Positions 12,956-23,308 are shown, numbered from the stretch's first letter. The stretch: DNA of 64,000 bases from Alteromonas sp. ALT199 (GCF_018619335.1 NZ_JAHHDX010000117.1:44942-108941), one strand, 5' to 3'. Made by a program: numbers and translations. The notes: generated from the letters alone by a model not told the origin.

Positions 12956-14017
12956 ATGCTGTGCCTTACTGTGGTTTATTGCCATTTGTTGCTCACGTCT
13001 CAAGTTGTAATAATGCCAACTAATCCAACGGCGAATACTCCATTTAACGCGACCAGCGTTCGACGTACCTATAACAATAGTAATCACGCTTTACCCCAAA
13101 CCTCTACTAACCTTAAAAATACCGGCGACACAACTTCGCCGATGTATTCGTCTCTCTCTTCTGAAGCTTGGTTCGACATTTGGCAGCGAAGCTTTACCGA
13201 CACTATGGACTTCACGGTAAAACAATTAGACGGCTTATTTGAAGATGAAGATAGCTCTTACGCTAATGGGAATAAGCGAGCCAGAGCCGAGGGACGTGTT
13301 CAACTTGCTTGGGAACCCAGAAGTGGAATGCTATCAGATACAGACCTTCGCTTTCGCATAAGGGTTAAACTACCAGCCCTACAAGAACGTGTAGATTTAT
13401 TGTTAAGCGATAACGAGGATGAGAACCAAGACAACACTATCCGCGCCGCACGCAATGTTAATACTAACAATAGAGATAGAACCACGATAGCACTTCGCTT
13501 CACGCCAGAACAAGATTCACATTTTTCATATAGAATTGGCGCTGGCCGGCGCGACCAATTTTATGCCAAAACTCGATATAGAGACGCCCACGCTTTTTCA
13601 GGTCAAATGGCAATGCTTTACGACGCAGAGCTATACTATTATACCCGCGACAGATTAGGCGCAGAAGTTGGTGTGGCGTTCCAATACGAAATAAATAGAA
13701 AGCACCTAGTCCGACAAAATAACCGCTTCTACTTCCGTGACGACTCAAACGATTGGCTATGGCGTCACGAGGTACACCATCTGTTTTCGATAGACCAACA
13801 CAACGCATTTATCCCCCACTTTATGGTGGAAGGACTTAGCCAGCCTAACTATCGCGTAGAAGAGATATACACAGGTTTTAGATGGCGCAACAATACACTT
13901 CGCGATTGGTTATTCTTCGAAGTCGAGCCTTTTATTTTATGGCTACGTAACGAAGACTTTAAAACGTCATACGGTATGGCACTGCGTGTTGAAGCTTATT
14001 ATGGAAGAGATAACTAA
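12956..14017 (+). CDS. Hypothetical protein, probably exported and beta-rich
   Basis: The 353-residue frame has AAGGAG 10 nt before its ATG. The first ~19 residues are hydrophobic and could be a signal peptide. Residues 20-65 are low complexity (Asn/Thr/Ser). From about 70 onward alternating aromatic and charged residues dominate ('WLWRHEVHHLFSIDQHNAF', 'LFFEVEPFILWLRNEDF', 'GMALRVEAYYGRDN'), as in outer-membrane or surface beta proteins. No family is recognised with certainty. The stop codon is followed within 10 nt by a 7-bp tandem repeat. Confidence 0.72.
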   Translation: MLCLTVVYCHLLLTSQVVIMPTNPTANTPFNATSVRRTYNNSNHALPQTSTNLKNTGDTTSPMYSSLSSEAWFDIWQRSFTDTMDFTVKQLDGLFEDEDSSYANGNKRARAEGRVQLAWEPRSGMLSDTDLRFRIRVKLPALQERVDLLLSDNEDENQDNTIRAARNVNTNNRDRTTIALRFTPEQDSHFSYRIGAGRRDQFYAKTRYRDAHAFSGQMAMLYDAELYYYTRDRLGAEVGVAFQYEINRKHLVRQNNRFYFRDDSNDWLWRHEVHHLFSIDQHNAFIPHFMVEGLSQPNYRVEEIYTGFRWRNNTLRDWLFFEVEPFILWLRNEDFKTSYGMALRVEAYYGRDN

Positions 14018-14026
14018 GCCCTACTC

Positions 14027-14089
14027 CACAAAACACAAAACACAAAACACAAAACACAAAACACAAAACACAAAACACAAAACACAAAA
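14027..14089. repeat. Nine perfect tandem copies of a heptamer (CACAAAA)
   Basis: The 7-bp unit CACAAAA repeats nine times without change, starting 9 nt after the stop codon of the 12956-14017 gene and ending before the ilvH terminator. Such perfect heptamers are prone to slipped-strand copy-number change. Confidence 0.97.
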
Positions 14090-14149
14090 ATCTAAGCCTT
14101 TGCGTTTCGTTATCAAAATATAAAGCGAGTTCTATATCTAGGTCATGGT

Positions 14150-14183
14150 CAAAAAATAAGGCTGTCAAAATGACAGCCTTATT
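14150..14183 (-). terminator. Intrinsic terminator of ilvIH
   Basis: A perfect 13-bp stem (14155-14167 with 14171-14183) has a 3-nt loop; read leftward it is followed by a T run. It lies 29 nt beyond ilvH. Confidence 0.93.
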
Positions 14184-14212
14184 GGTTTTACTTTTTAGGC
14201 TTGTGAAAAGGT

Positions 14213-14710
14213 TTAAGGACGAAGCGCTCTATCACCTCTAGCAAGACCACAAACACCGGTACGAGAAGACTCGATAATCTCTGCACACTGCCCCATTGTA
14301 TCGGCAAAAGCATCTAGCTTATCTGATGTACCGGTAATTTCTATGGTGTAGTTGTTTACGTTTACATCAACAATACGCGCTCGAAAGATATCTGAATTAC
14401 GTTTAACTTCAGCCCTTACCGACTCGGTGCGTGTTGCCACTTTAATAAGCATAAGCTCACGCTCGATGTGTGTACCTTCCGTTAGGTCCACTACTTTTAG
14501 CACATCAATAAGCTTATTCACTTGCTTAGTGATTTGTTCGATAACCTTGTCGTCGCCGTGAGTAATAATAGTTAGGCGGGAAAGGCTCGCGTCATCGGTG
14601 GGTGCCACACATAGTGAATCTACATTATAACCGCGCTGTGAAAATACACCTACGATACGAGAAAGTGCGCCTGGTGCATTTTCCATTAATACTGAGATAA
14701 TACGTTTCAT
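14213..14710 (-). CDS. ilvH: Acetolactate synthase small (regulatory) subunit
   Basis: This 165-residue ACT-domain protein begins '[20 protein letters not shown]', the valine-binding regulatory fold, followed by 'GVFSQRGYNVDSL' and a C-terminal domain ('EITGTSDKLDAF'). It activates the catalytic subunit and gives valine feedback control in branched-chain amino acid synthesis. Its ATG overlaps the ilvI stop by one base (TGATG), indicating coupling. Confidence 0.96.
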   Translation of the reverse strand: MKRIISVLMENAPGALSRIVGVFSQRGYNVDSLCVAPTDDASLSRLTIITHGDDKVIEQITKQVNKLIDVLKVVDLTEGTHIERELMLIKVATRTESVRAEVKRNSDIFRARIVDVNVNNYTIEITGTSDKLDAFADTMGQCAEIIESSRTGVCGLARGDRALRP

Positions 14711-16428
14711 CAGGTTCGCTCCGTCTTGCTTAAGCGCATGTCATCCATTGCGCCAAACTTAATTTGCATTGGATATACGTGTTCATTTTGGTCTACTGCT
14801 ATGTCCATAAACACTAAGCGATCTGTGTAGCTGAAACATTTCTCCATTGCTGCGTCTAGTTCGTCAAGCTTGTCTACTTTAATGCCCACGTGTCCGTACG
14901 CTTCTGCCAACTTCACAAAATCAGGCATGGAATCCATATACGAGTGTGAGTGACGCCCTTTATAAATCATATCCTGCCATTGACGAACCATACCTAAAGC
15001 ACGGTTATTCAACGAGATAATCTTAATCGGCAAATTATATTGCAAACAGGTAGATAGCTCTTGAATATTCATTTGAATACTGCCATCGCCGGTTACTACC
15101 ACAGAGGTTGAGCTTGGGTGCGCAAATTGAACGCCCATTGCAGCTGGTAAGCCAAAGCCCATGGTGCCTAGACCACCAGAGTTTATCCACTGACGTGGTT
15201 TATCATAAGGGTAGTAAAGTGCAGCGAACATTTGATGCTGACCTACGTCAGAACTTACATACGCTTTACCGTCTGTGTGTTTATAAAGCGCCTCGATAAC
15301 ACGCTGAGGTTTAATGACTTCTTCACTTTGCGCGTAGTTCAAGCACTCACGAGAACGCCAGGTTTCAATTTGCTGCCACCAATCGGCAAGCTTATCGCTT
15401 TGAGCAGATAAATCTTTCTTATTCACCTGACTCAATATTTGATCGAGTACTTTGTCTACCGAACCTACCACAGGAATATGCGCATTTACGGTTTTAGAAA
15501 TTGAAGCAGGGTCGATATCTACGTGGATAATATCTGCATGAGGGCAGAATTTATCTACATTATTGGTAACACGGTCATCAAAACGTGCGCCTAACGCAAT
15601 AATACAATCGGCGTTATGCATTGTTTTGTTCGCTTCAAGCGTACCGTGCATACCTAGCATACCGACAAACTGCTTATGTGTGCCCGGCATAGCACCTAAG
15701 CCCATAAGGGTACAGGTTACCGGCGCATTTAACTTCTCTGCTAATTCAATAACTTTTGCCGACGCGTCGCAAGCTACTGCTCCGCCACCAACATATAATA
15801 CAGGGCGTTCAGCTTTAAGTAGCGACTCAACCGCTTTCTTAACCTGCTTGGGATGGCCCTTTTCTGTCGGGTTATAAGAACGCATGGTAACGTCAGTTGG
15901 ATACACATAAGGGTGTTCTTCCGCTACGTTCACAATATCTTTTGGTAAATCTACAACCACAGGGCCAGGACGACCTGTGTTTGCAATGTAATAGGCTTTA
16001 GCAATCGCTTCTGGAATGTCTACCGCGCGCTTAACCAAAAAGCTGTGCTTAACGATAGGACGCGAGCACCCTACCATGTCAGTTTCTTGGAATGCGTCTT
16101 CACCAATGTGCTTCGAAGGCACCTGTCCCGATAAGATTACCATCGGGATAGAGTCCATGTACGCAGTAGCAATACCTGTAATAGTATTAGTTGCGCCAGG
16201 GCCTGATGTGACGAGCACTGTGCCGGTTTTGCCAGTTGAACGTGCATAACCATCCGCCATATGGGCGGCTGCCTGTTCATGACGTACGAGGACGTGTTTG
16301 ACATCATCTTGCGCAAATAACGCATCATAAATGTCTAGTACGGCACCGCCTGGGTAACCGAACACGTGTGTCACTCCTACATCTTTTAGCGCTTCAACCA
16401 CCATGGCTGCGCCCGACATCATTTTCAC
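14710..16428 (-). CDS. ilvI: Acetolactate synthase large (catalytic) subunit
   Basis: This 572-residue ThDP enzyme condenses pyruvate to acetolactate or makes acetohydroxybutyrate. Signatures include '[15 protein letters not shown]', the catalytic Glu in '[16 protein letters not shown]', and the ThDP/Mg segment '[20 protein letters not shown]'. The protein aligns end to end with E. coli IlvI, including the terminal 'LSKTERT'. A GTG start at 16428 has GGAG at 8-nt spacing, better than the ATG two codons later. Confidence 0.96.
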   Translation of the reverse strand: MKMMSGAAMVVEALKDVGVTHVFGYPGGAVLDIYDALFAQDDVKHVLVRHEQAAAHMADGYARSTGKTGTVLVTSGPGATNTITGIATAYMDSIPMVILSGQVPSKHIGEDAFQETDMVGCSRPIVKHSFLVKRAVDIPEAIAKAYYIANTGRPGPVVVDLPKDIVNVAEEHPYVYPTDVTMRSYNPTEKGHPKQVKKAVESLLKAERPVLYVGGGAVACDASAKVIELAEKLNAPVTCTLMGLGAMPGTHKQFVGMLGMHGTLEANKTMHNADCIIALGARFDDRVTNNVDKFCPHADIIHVDIDPASISKTVNAHIPVVGSVDKVLDQILSQVNKKDLSAQSDKLADWWQQIETWRSRECLNYAQSEEVIKPQRVIEALYKHTDGKAYVSSDVGQHQMFAALYYPYDKPRQWINSGGLGTMGFGLPAAMGVQFAHPSSTSVVVTGDGSIQMNIQELSTCLQYNLPIKIISLNNRALGMVRQWQDMIYKGRHSHSYMDSMPDFVKLAEAYGHVGIKVDKLDELDAAMEKCFSYTDRLVFMDIAVDQNEHVYPMQIKFGAMDDMRLSKTERT

Positions 16429-16700
16429 AGTGCTTTCTCCTGTAATGGGTTGGGGGGTTTGTCAGCGTACGTTGACGATGCCCCGACTATATCTAAGGTA
16501 ATAGGAAGATAAAACACCAAATTGCGCAAAAGTGAGATATATATCCCAATATTCGCAATAATTAGGATAAGTATTTCGGCGCAAGTGCGGATTTGACAAA
16601 AAATAGGATATTTATTTACACAAAATTAACAGAACAAAGAATAAAAATGGAGAGCAAGATGAATGAGCCTTTGTCTACTGTTCGTGCCAAAGGCATAACC

Positions 16701-17078
16701 TTAATCATCGAGACTGATATCTATATCACTGTTATCGCCTATATCCTCATCATCGTCAATCTCTTCTGCAGTTGGCCGCTTAGAGCCATAAATACTAGCG
16801 GTTTTTGGTCTATTAATTCTTGCTTGGTATTTCAACCACGCTTTTTCCTGAGGCGTAGCGGGTTCACGATGCCCAAGCGCCGACTCCAAATAGGCTTGCT
16901 CTTCATCATTTTCTGGTGTGATTTTCCCGTCAACCAAAGCGGCAAACAAGTTTCCGTATGCTTGCAACAACTTACTCTCGTTAATTGAAAAATCCCCGGA
17001 ACGCGCGAAGCCGTAGGGATAGTTCTTCTTATCTGCGAAGGGCTTTCTGGTAACTTGTTCTTTCGTGATTACAGACAT
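16701..17078 (-). CDS. maoP: MaoP (YifE, DUF413) Ori-macrodomain protein
   Basis: This 125-residue protein matches the DUF413/MaoP family: 'FADKKNYPYGFARSGDFSI' near the N-terminus, then 'REPATPQEKAWLKYQARINR' and an acidic tail rich in Asp and Glu. In E. coli MaoP acts with its DNA site maoS to organise the Ori macrodomain. The ATG at 17078 has GAGG 6 nt upstream and is preferred to the ATG at 17093, which lacks a ribosome site. It lies upstream of ilvIH; in E. coli the orthologue is next to another ilv cluster. Confidence 0.9.
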   Translation of the reverse strand: MSVITKEQVTRKPFADKKNYPYGFARSGDFSINESKLLQAYGNLFAALVDGKITPENDEEQAYLESALGHREPATPQEKAWLKYQARINRPKTASIYGSKRPTAEEIDDDEDIGDNSDIDISLDD

Positions 17079-17269
17079 CTTAACCTCTTTCATCGCGAGT
17101 ATCTAAACTGAACATCTAGACAGATTTGCAACAATTATTGTTGAATGAAATAGACTGACGATTTAGCGTCTTAACCGCTTACAAGGTTATTCTTAGATGG
17201 GTTTTTGAATGCTGTCAATTAGAAATAGACGTGTCGTAAAAACTTAATATTGCTTTGTAGAGCAGACAT

Positions 17270-17293
17270 AAAAAAGGTCGCAAAAGCGACCTC
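17270..17293 (-). terminator. Terminator of the DUF4442 gene
   Basis: AGGTCGC (17275-17281) pairs with GCGACCT (17286-17292) around a 4-nt loop; leftward it is followed by a run of about six T. Confidence 0.88.
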
Positions 17294-17311
17294 AAAATAA
17301 CAAGACATAGT

Positions 17312-17773
17312 TTAGCGTTTTTCACTAACCCAAACCGTAATAGTGCCATCTACAACTACTGTCCCTTCACCGTTGTACGCCTTAACTGAAATGGGTAGAT
17401 CACCAGGCTTCCATGCATCTGCTGGCACTTCTGCGACACAGCGAATGTCAGAGTCTGCTTTCGCCGGATATTTCACTTCCATGCCCTTAGGGATCCATCT
17501 AAGGTTTTTAGGAATTGATGCTTCGCACATAAAGCCCATGGCCATTTCTAAACCGTTACAAATAGCGATAACGTGAACCGTACCAATGTGATTTTCTACC
17601 CCTTTACGCTTTTTAATGAGCACTTCACAGTAGTTGGGTTTAATGTCTGTAATAAGTGGAGTGACGGTTGAGAAGTAAGGGGCCCTGCGTGCTGAGTACC
17701 AGCTAAACAGCTTTTTACCAAAGGGCAATTTTAGAAATTTGTTATAGGTATTAAGTACGTAGTTCTTTGACAT
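17312..17773 (-). CDS. DUF4442 hotdog-fold thioesterase-like protein
   Basis: The 153-residue protein has the DUF4442 pattern: 'APYFSTVTPLITDIKPNYCE', 'NHIGTVHVIAICNGLEMAMG' carrying the hotdog active-site region, and a beta-strand-rich C-terminus. Such proteins are predicted acyl-CoA thioesterases; no substrate is known. It is a single gene with its own terminator. Confidence 0.85.
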   Translation of the reverse strand: MSKNYVLNTYNKFLKLPFGKKLFSWYSARRAPYFSTVTPLITDIKPNYCEVLIKKRKGVENHIGTVHVIAICNGLEMAMGFMCEASIPKNLRWIPKGMEVKYPAKADSDIRCVAEVPADAWKPGDLPISVKAYNGEGTVVVDGTITVWVSEKR

Positions 17774-17946
17774 AGTTACTCGCGCTAAATATGTACGAGG
17801 TTAAACCTCTTAGGTGAAGAATCAGTACACTAACGCGTTGCTCTATGATCAACCTATTGTTTAGCGCACGCCTCGCTGGTTAGACCAGTTTATGCATAGT
17901 AACATAATCGTTACTAGCTGAGGTTGCAACAAGGTTTATTACAAAA

Positions 17947-17980
17947 ACAAAAAAGCAGCTCAATTGAGCTGCTTTTTGCT
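17947..17980. terminator. Palindromic terminator downstream of the TonB receptor
   Basis: A perfect 28-bp palindrome (17950-17977) reads AAAAAGCAGCTCAA and its complement. T runs lie on both sides; it lies 18 nt past the receptor stop. Confidence 0.9.
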
Positions 17981-17994
17981 ATGCGAATAAGCGC

Positions 17995-20900
17995 TTAGTT
18001 AAGCTGCATGTCAAACCCTACGAAGTAAAATCTTCCACGAGCACTCGCTGGATAAGCAAAGTTCGTCAAGAAAGGTTCTTCGTTAGTCACATTTTTAATA
18101 CCTCCATACATCTTAACTGTTTCAGTTAATACATATGAGAAGTTGATGTCGTGTTGGAAAAACTCATCCATTACGACTGAATCGTCATAATCACCACGCT
18201 CATACGCTTCGACTTCTACGAAGGAAACTAGCTGCTCATCCATGTACTGTGTTTGCCAACCAATTTGTAGATCCTGCCATTTCCAAGTAACAGTAAAGTT
18301 GCCCGCCCATTCAGGACGATTGACTTCACCTAATTCTGGGTTAACTTCGCTCAAATCGTTAGGGTTGGTGTATTGGTCAATTTCATTAACCTTAGTACCT
18401 GAAAGCTTTGTTAAGAAAGTATGATCATCAATTTCAAAGTCATAACCAACGCTGAAATCTACCCCTGACGTTTCCAGACGAGCAAAGTTAACATCGGTTG
18501 AACGCAAGAAGTTAAGCCCAGCAAACTGCGGTGAGTTTTCATCGGTGTTACGGGTAAACAAAGAACAGAAATTTTCGTTTAAGGTTTCACCGATATAACA
18601 TCCGTTAACGATATCGTCAGAGCTTACAGAGCTGATCGCAGATTCAATCTCAATGCTCCAATAGTCAGCCGTAAGTGACAAACCTTCCAACCAGCTTGCT
18701 TGGTATACGAAACCCACTGTTGTTGTATCGGCTGTTTCTTCCTGTAGTTCTGCGTTACCCCCGGTAACCCCAGGGAATGCGGCCGATAGAGGATCGCTGT
18801 AAACATATTCACCTGCATCATTAAACGGGTTATAGCCGATTGACTGGAAGTCAGCCACACAGTTAGCCTGTATCTGATCTGCCGCAGCTGGATCATTACC
18901 ACGGATACCTGCAATCACGCTAGCATTACACGGGTCAGTAGGACGGAATGTTGTACCTACCTCAGGACCGAAAAGTTCTGTGATGTTGGGCGCACGAACA
19001 GCCTGAGACTGTGACAAGCGAATCATAAGATCTTCGTGAGGCGCATACATTAGGTTTGCACGCCATGTAGTCGTATCACCAATAGTAGAGTAATCAGAGT
19101 AACGTGCAGCCAAATCTAATGTAAGCTCTTCGGCCAGCATCTCGCCTTCAATTAATGGAATTGATACTTCAACAAACACTTCACTTACGTCAAATTCACC
19201 TTTTTCATTCGCTGTTTTAATAGATGGCTGGAATACCAATGAATTGTTAGATGAGTACTCAGATATAAAAGTTCCTGCTTGATATTGTGAACCTTCAGGA
19301 ATAATACCTAGTTGCCAATTATCGAAGGTCGCTTCTGATTTCTCTTTTCTATATTCCCCACCAAGAGCGAAGAATACTGGGCCGTAAGGAAGCTCAAAAT
19401 AATCAGAAGAATCACCAGAAAGTGAGCCACTCACAACAAACTGTTCGATCGTTGTTTTATCGCGACTGTCTTGTGTTACCCAATCAACAGCTTCTTGAGA
19501 GATACCGTCTGCACCCGCCCAAATATTTAGCGGTACACAGCTGCCGTCACCTGGTGTAAACGAGAAATACCCTGGATCATATACTGGAATATTGAATGCT
19601 GTTGTAACCTGAGGAGTATCAGCATCCAAATTCACACGGCAGGTTGCCTCGCCAGTTGATGGGTCTGTAACAGCGTCGATAGCAGAGAAAAAGCGGTCTA
19701 CTGCAACAATATTTTCCGTGCCTTCTTGCTCAAATTCGAATCTTCCGTAATTTAGGGCAAGGCTATACTGCCAGTCGTTTTCTAAGAAGCCTTCAAGACC
19801 GATAACTCCGCGTAATGTTCTACGCTCATTTTCGATTTTACCTTGACCAATTCCGATAGGGTCTGTCGTAATAGCAACGCCACCGATTTCGCTCGCTAAC
19901 GGCTGAATGAATGAAGGAAGGTAAGGGTTATCTGCTGCACCAAACAATAGATCCCAGTATGAAGAAGGCTGACTTTCATTTTCTGTTGTCTGAACAACGT
20001 ACTTAAACTCACCAAACACCGTGCTTGAATCACTAAGGTCATAGTGACCTAACACGTTTATCGCGATTTTGTCGTTTGGCGTAATTAGATAGCCACGCTG
20101 TTGTTGTATGGTGTTATAAGAGTCACCACCAAAGCCTTCAAAGTTACCTGATACCAAACCGTCTTGAATAGGTCTGTAAGAGCCATCTTCCAATACGTTC
20201 CAACAACCGCCTAATGCGCCAAATGATGCTGCACCAAACGAGCTGTTATATCCAGAGAACGAATCAAGGCAGTCTGGCGTACCGTTACCATTGAGGTCGA
20301 TATTGGTCGCAGGATCAAACCCCTCAAACGTATAAGGGTTACCAGGTATGATATAACCATAACCTGAAGTGAATGGGAAAGTACGATAAGGAAGAACAGC
20401 TCGCGGGTTTGCTGTAGCTGAACGGTTAAAGAGGGCCAGCTCTTCAGACGTTAAATTCGGTTGCGTACCAAAAGTATCTACGTAATTTTGAATAAAGGCA
20501 TCTTGCGATGGAATGCTTAAACCAAAATTGAACAGGCCAGTGTTGTCGTAATTGTAATACTGTGCCAAGTTAGGTGTCTTGCACCAATATCGCCTTGTTG
20601 GAATCGCAAAGCGGGGTTAGTCCAATCGCGAGCAGAGCCAATGATTAAACCATTATCTCTTTCACTAACACGGACACCCTCATCGTTTTGGTACTCCACA
20701 TTTATTGCGAAGTTACCTCTGTCGTTGTCAAAATTTTCACCATACAACGCAGACATACTGATCTGCTCACCATCGCCTTCAGATGAAATACCTGTATTGA
20801 CGTCAAACTCAAAGCCTTCATAATCATCTTGCAGAATGAAGTTCACTACACCCGTCACCGCATCGGCACCATAAACAGCAGACGCACCACCTGTAAGCAC

Positions 20901-21362
20901 TTCTACCGATTTAATCAATTTCACTGGAATTGAACCTACATCAACAGCGGCAGAACCTGCAACACCGCCCACGTGGCGACGACCATTTACTAGCGTTAAG
21001 GTACGATTTGAACCTAAACCACGCAGGTTAAGAATATTCGCACCGTCTGCAAACGCTGAGTCGATAGAGCTTTCAGCTGTTGTTGATGAGAACAATGCAG
21101 GAATGTCGTTGATTACGTCGGTAACAGAAAACTCACCTGAAAGCTGGATATCTTCTTTTGATATTGCCTGAACAGGTGAAGGTGATGCTAGGTTAGGGTC
21201 TCGCGCTATACGCGAGCCTGTAACAACTACTTTTTCAACATCCTTTTCATCAACAGCGGCATCTTCCTGAGCCTTTACCGTAGTTGTACTTAAAGTTAGT
21301 GCTGATGCTACTGCACACGCAAGTACAGTCATCTTGTTTCGCTTTGATGAATCAAAAGCCAT
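17995..21362 (-). pseudogene. TonB-dependent receptor interrupted by a single frameshift
   Basis: Two frames together make one receptor of about 1120 residues. The upstream frame (20517-21362) has a signal peptide ending 'STTTVKAQ', a TonB-box-like 'EKVVVTGSRIARDPNLASP' and the plug ('LNLRGLGSNRTLTLVNGRRH', 'LTGGASAVYGADAVTGVVNF'). The downstream frame (17995-20568) is the beta-barrel, ending in the typical aromatic C-terminal strand 'RFYFVGFDMQLN'. The frames meet at 20570-20583: one extra base near the GCAAGACACC stretch (coding strand) would restore '..GDIGA-K-TPNLAQYYNYD'. The rest is intact, so this is a recent mutation or a sequence error. GGAG precedes the ATG at 21362. Substrate unknown; it resembles the large TonB receptors of Alteromonadales that import peptides or glycans. 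Confidence 0.88.
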
Positions 21363-21830
21363 GTGTGTTTCTCCAGGTGTACTTTTTGTTCCGCTGCGCT
21401 CTTTTTGGCACTTATTGGGGAGTCTAAAAGCAATGGTTATTTTTTATTTATTTGAGGTATGCGGTTTACTTAGTCTTTAATTGACCAAACTATACAATTC
21501 AAAACATAGCAAACTATGTGCCTACCAAAATGCTAGCAACTAGCGAATCAACCGCTTAAAAATGGCGCATTATGCATATTTACCCATTAAAATCCATTTA
21601 ATATTCAAATAGGCTTATTTAAACCCGACTGAGTGCACATTTACTGTGCAGATAAGCTAATAAAATTTAGATTTATTGAGAAATGGATTGAATTCAAGGA
21701 GACCACGCACTAAATGAGTGCACACAGGGATGAATAAGGATTCATTACAGTGCGTAAGTGCAGGTAAAACAAGTATTGGAGAATGATATAACGCAAAACT
21801 TATACTTTGGTATAATTTTGAAAATAGCAG
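21363..21830. other. Intergenic region upstream of the TonB receptor
   Basis: This 468-base AT-rich region between two leftward genes has no convincing ORF. It must hold the receptor promoter. The only clear structure is TGCACA-5 nt-TGTGCA at 21634-21650 with a further TGCACA half-site near 21718-21723. Confidence 0.6.
21634..21650. promoter_or_regulatory. Inverted repeat, possible operator
   Basis: TGCACA TTTAC TGTGCA is a perfect 6+6 inverted repeat about 270 nt upstream of the receptor start and 180 nt downstream of the TonB-like gene. The regulator is unknown. Confidence 0.35.
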
Positions 21831-22637
21831 CTATTGTTGCTTGTTTAAATACTTATCAATGTGCATTTGAAAATTATTGTGGTCTCGACACTTCACCGTC
21901 CCCTGAACTGATTTAAGTGCGTAACCCGCTACAGTAGGAAAATCGCGATCCTCAATCGTTACGCCCTTATTTTTACTGAGGGCGCCAAATAACTTTCCTT
22001 TCAAAGTGCTGCAATCCACAACAATTTCAATGCTTTCGAGAAAATCTTCGTTTTCATTATTGTAGTAATTAGAAAGTTTGGGGTTTCTTTTCATATTTAA
22101 ACGGGCTTTGTTTGAAGATGATTGATTAGCGATGTCTTTCAAACGTTTTGCGTTCAAACGATGAATATAGTTTTGTGTCGCATCTTGGACTCTCAGCCTA
22201 ACATCGTTTGTCTTTACGTTAGGTTGTGGTGACATTTCTTTTTCCAAAGGTGCTTGTGGCGCTTCAGGTTCATTTTTCTCTCTACTAGCGATTGGGATGC
22301 TTTCCCTCACTTTTGCCTCTTTTATGCCAACACCAACCTCTAAACCGGTATTAGTCTCATTGACTAATTTTGGCTTACTCTCGACCTTTCTGGGAATAGT
22401 TGGTGGCTGCAATAAAACTGCCTTTAACAAAAGCGGAAACAAACGTTGCTGACGAACAGGTTTGTTATCTGTGGTAAATGCCAATGCTAGTAACAATCCA
22501 CCATTGATACCAAATGAAAGTAAAAGCGCACGAAGCGTAGAGGCCTTAGGCAGGCCCACTTGAGCGAAGCAGCTCCTCTCAAGCTCATATCTATCAATCC
22601 TTGGCTCTACCATTAATGCACCCATCCATAAAAGCAC
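21831..22637 (-). CDS. Single-span proline-rich protein of TonB-like topology, function unknown
   Basis: The 268-residue frame has a cytoplasmic N-terminus, one membrane span near residues 37-55 ('ALLLSFGINGGLLLALAF'), then a Pro/Lys/Glu-rich periplasmic linker (~70-140), an Asn/Arg-rich region, and a C-terminal part with 'IVVDCSTLKGKLFGAL' and 'GYALKSVQGTVKCRDH', two Cys that could form a disulfide. The layout recalls energy transducers, but no TonB C-terminal domain is visible. The start is uncertain: GTG 22637, ATG 22625 and ATG 22613 are all in frame and only weak ribosome sites exist. It lies upstream of the receptor on the same strand, suggesting but not proving a joint role. Confidence 0.65.
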   Translation of the reverse strand: MLLWMGALMVEPRIDRYELERSCFAQVGLPKASTLRALLLSFGINGGLLLALAFTTDNKPVRQQRLFPLLLKAVLLQPPTIPRKVESKPKLVNETNTGLEVGVGIKEAKVRESIPIASREKNEPEAPQAPLEKEMSPQPNVKTNDVRLRVQDATQNYIHRLNAKRLKDIANQSSSNKARLNMKRNPKLSNYYNNENEDFLESIEIVVDCSTLKGKLFGALSKNKGVTIEDRDFPTVAGYALKSVQGTVKCRDHNNFQMHIDKYLNKQQ

Positions 22638-22729
22638 CTAGTAGTTGAGCATTAACAAAGCAGAAAGTTCAGATAGCTTTCACTTACAAATTAACTGCGA
22701 TTATGGGATATGAATACTGAAAAAAAGTC

Positions 22730-22805
22730 TGGAGCGGGAAACAGATTTGATCTCGTTGTGAAGCAATGGCCGAGACTATGTCGCGGGCCCTTCAAAGGGT
22801 CGCAT
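22730..22805 (-). repeat. tRNA-Gly-end repeat unit a (most diverged)
   Basis: Read leftward, the unit ends with a diverged copy of the tRNA-Gly 3' end including CCA; its 5' part shares the hairpin segment around CCCTT-TG-AAGGG and GCGGGCCC with units c and b. A run of seven T (22721-22728 region) follows, so it may be the array end and a transcription stop. Confidence 0.8.
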
Positions 22806-22851
22806 TGATACGGTAATCGAAGGCTGTTACAAAAATAGAAGTGTAAAAATT

Positions 22852-22916
22852 TGGAGCGGGAAACGAGATTTGCCAACTGGCCGACACTCGGTCGCGGGCC
22901 CATCAAGGGGTCGCAT
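22852..22916 (-). repeat. tRNA-Gly-end repeat unit b
   Basis: It begins on the plus strand with TGGAGCGGGAAACGAGATT, identical to the last 19 nt of the adjacent tRNA-Gly genes including CCA, then continues with the shared non-tRNA segment GCCAACTGGCCGACACTCGG. Confidence 0.88.
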
Positions 22917-22960
22917 CAATACATCTGCAAATGTTTATATTTTCGTGAGGTTTTAAAATT

Positions 22961-23025
22961 TGGAGCGGGAAACGAGATTCGTCAACTGGCCGACACTCGG
23001 TCGCGGGCCCTTCAAAGGGTCGCAT
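22961..23025 (-). repeat. tRNA-Gly-end repeat unit c
   Basis: It has the same 19-nt tRNA 3' end followed by the shared CCGACACTCGG / CCCTTCAAAGGG segment. The following ~45 nt (about 23026-23071) are nearly identical to those after unit a (22806-22851), so unit plus spacer was duplicated. Confidence 0.88.
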
Positions 23026-23071
23026 TGATACGGTAATCGAAGTCTGTTACAAAAATAGAAGTGTAAAAATT

Positions 23072-23147
<76 letters not shown>

Positions 23148-23198
23148 ATAGAGTCGATGCTTTGCATCTTATAGATACTTACCTATGGTAAGTGAATT

Positions 23199-23261
23199 TA
23201 GAGCGGGAAACGAGATTTGCCAACTGGCCGACACTCGGTCGCGGGCCCACTAGGGGTCGCG
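23199..23261 (-). repeat. tRNA-Gly-end repeat unit d
   Basis: It lies between the two intact tRNAs. It carries the tRNA 3' end with one change in the terminal CCA (read as CTA) and the same non-tRNA segment (GCCAACTGGCCGACACTCGG). Confidence 0.85.
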
Positions 23262-23308
23262 TTTTTCACGCCCACTGAAAGTAAAGACTACTATCAGCTT
23301 TTTAAATT

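Noticed and set aside
14027..14089. Small minus-strand Cys/Phe/Val-rich ORF over the heptamer repeat (13959-14168)
   Set aside because: Its repetitive sequence simply reflects the heptamer, and it overlaps the unknown gene's 3' end and the ilvH terminator.
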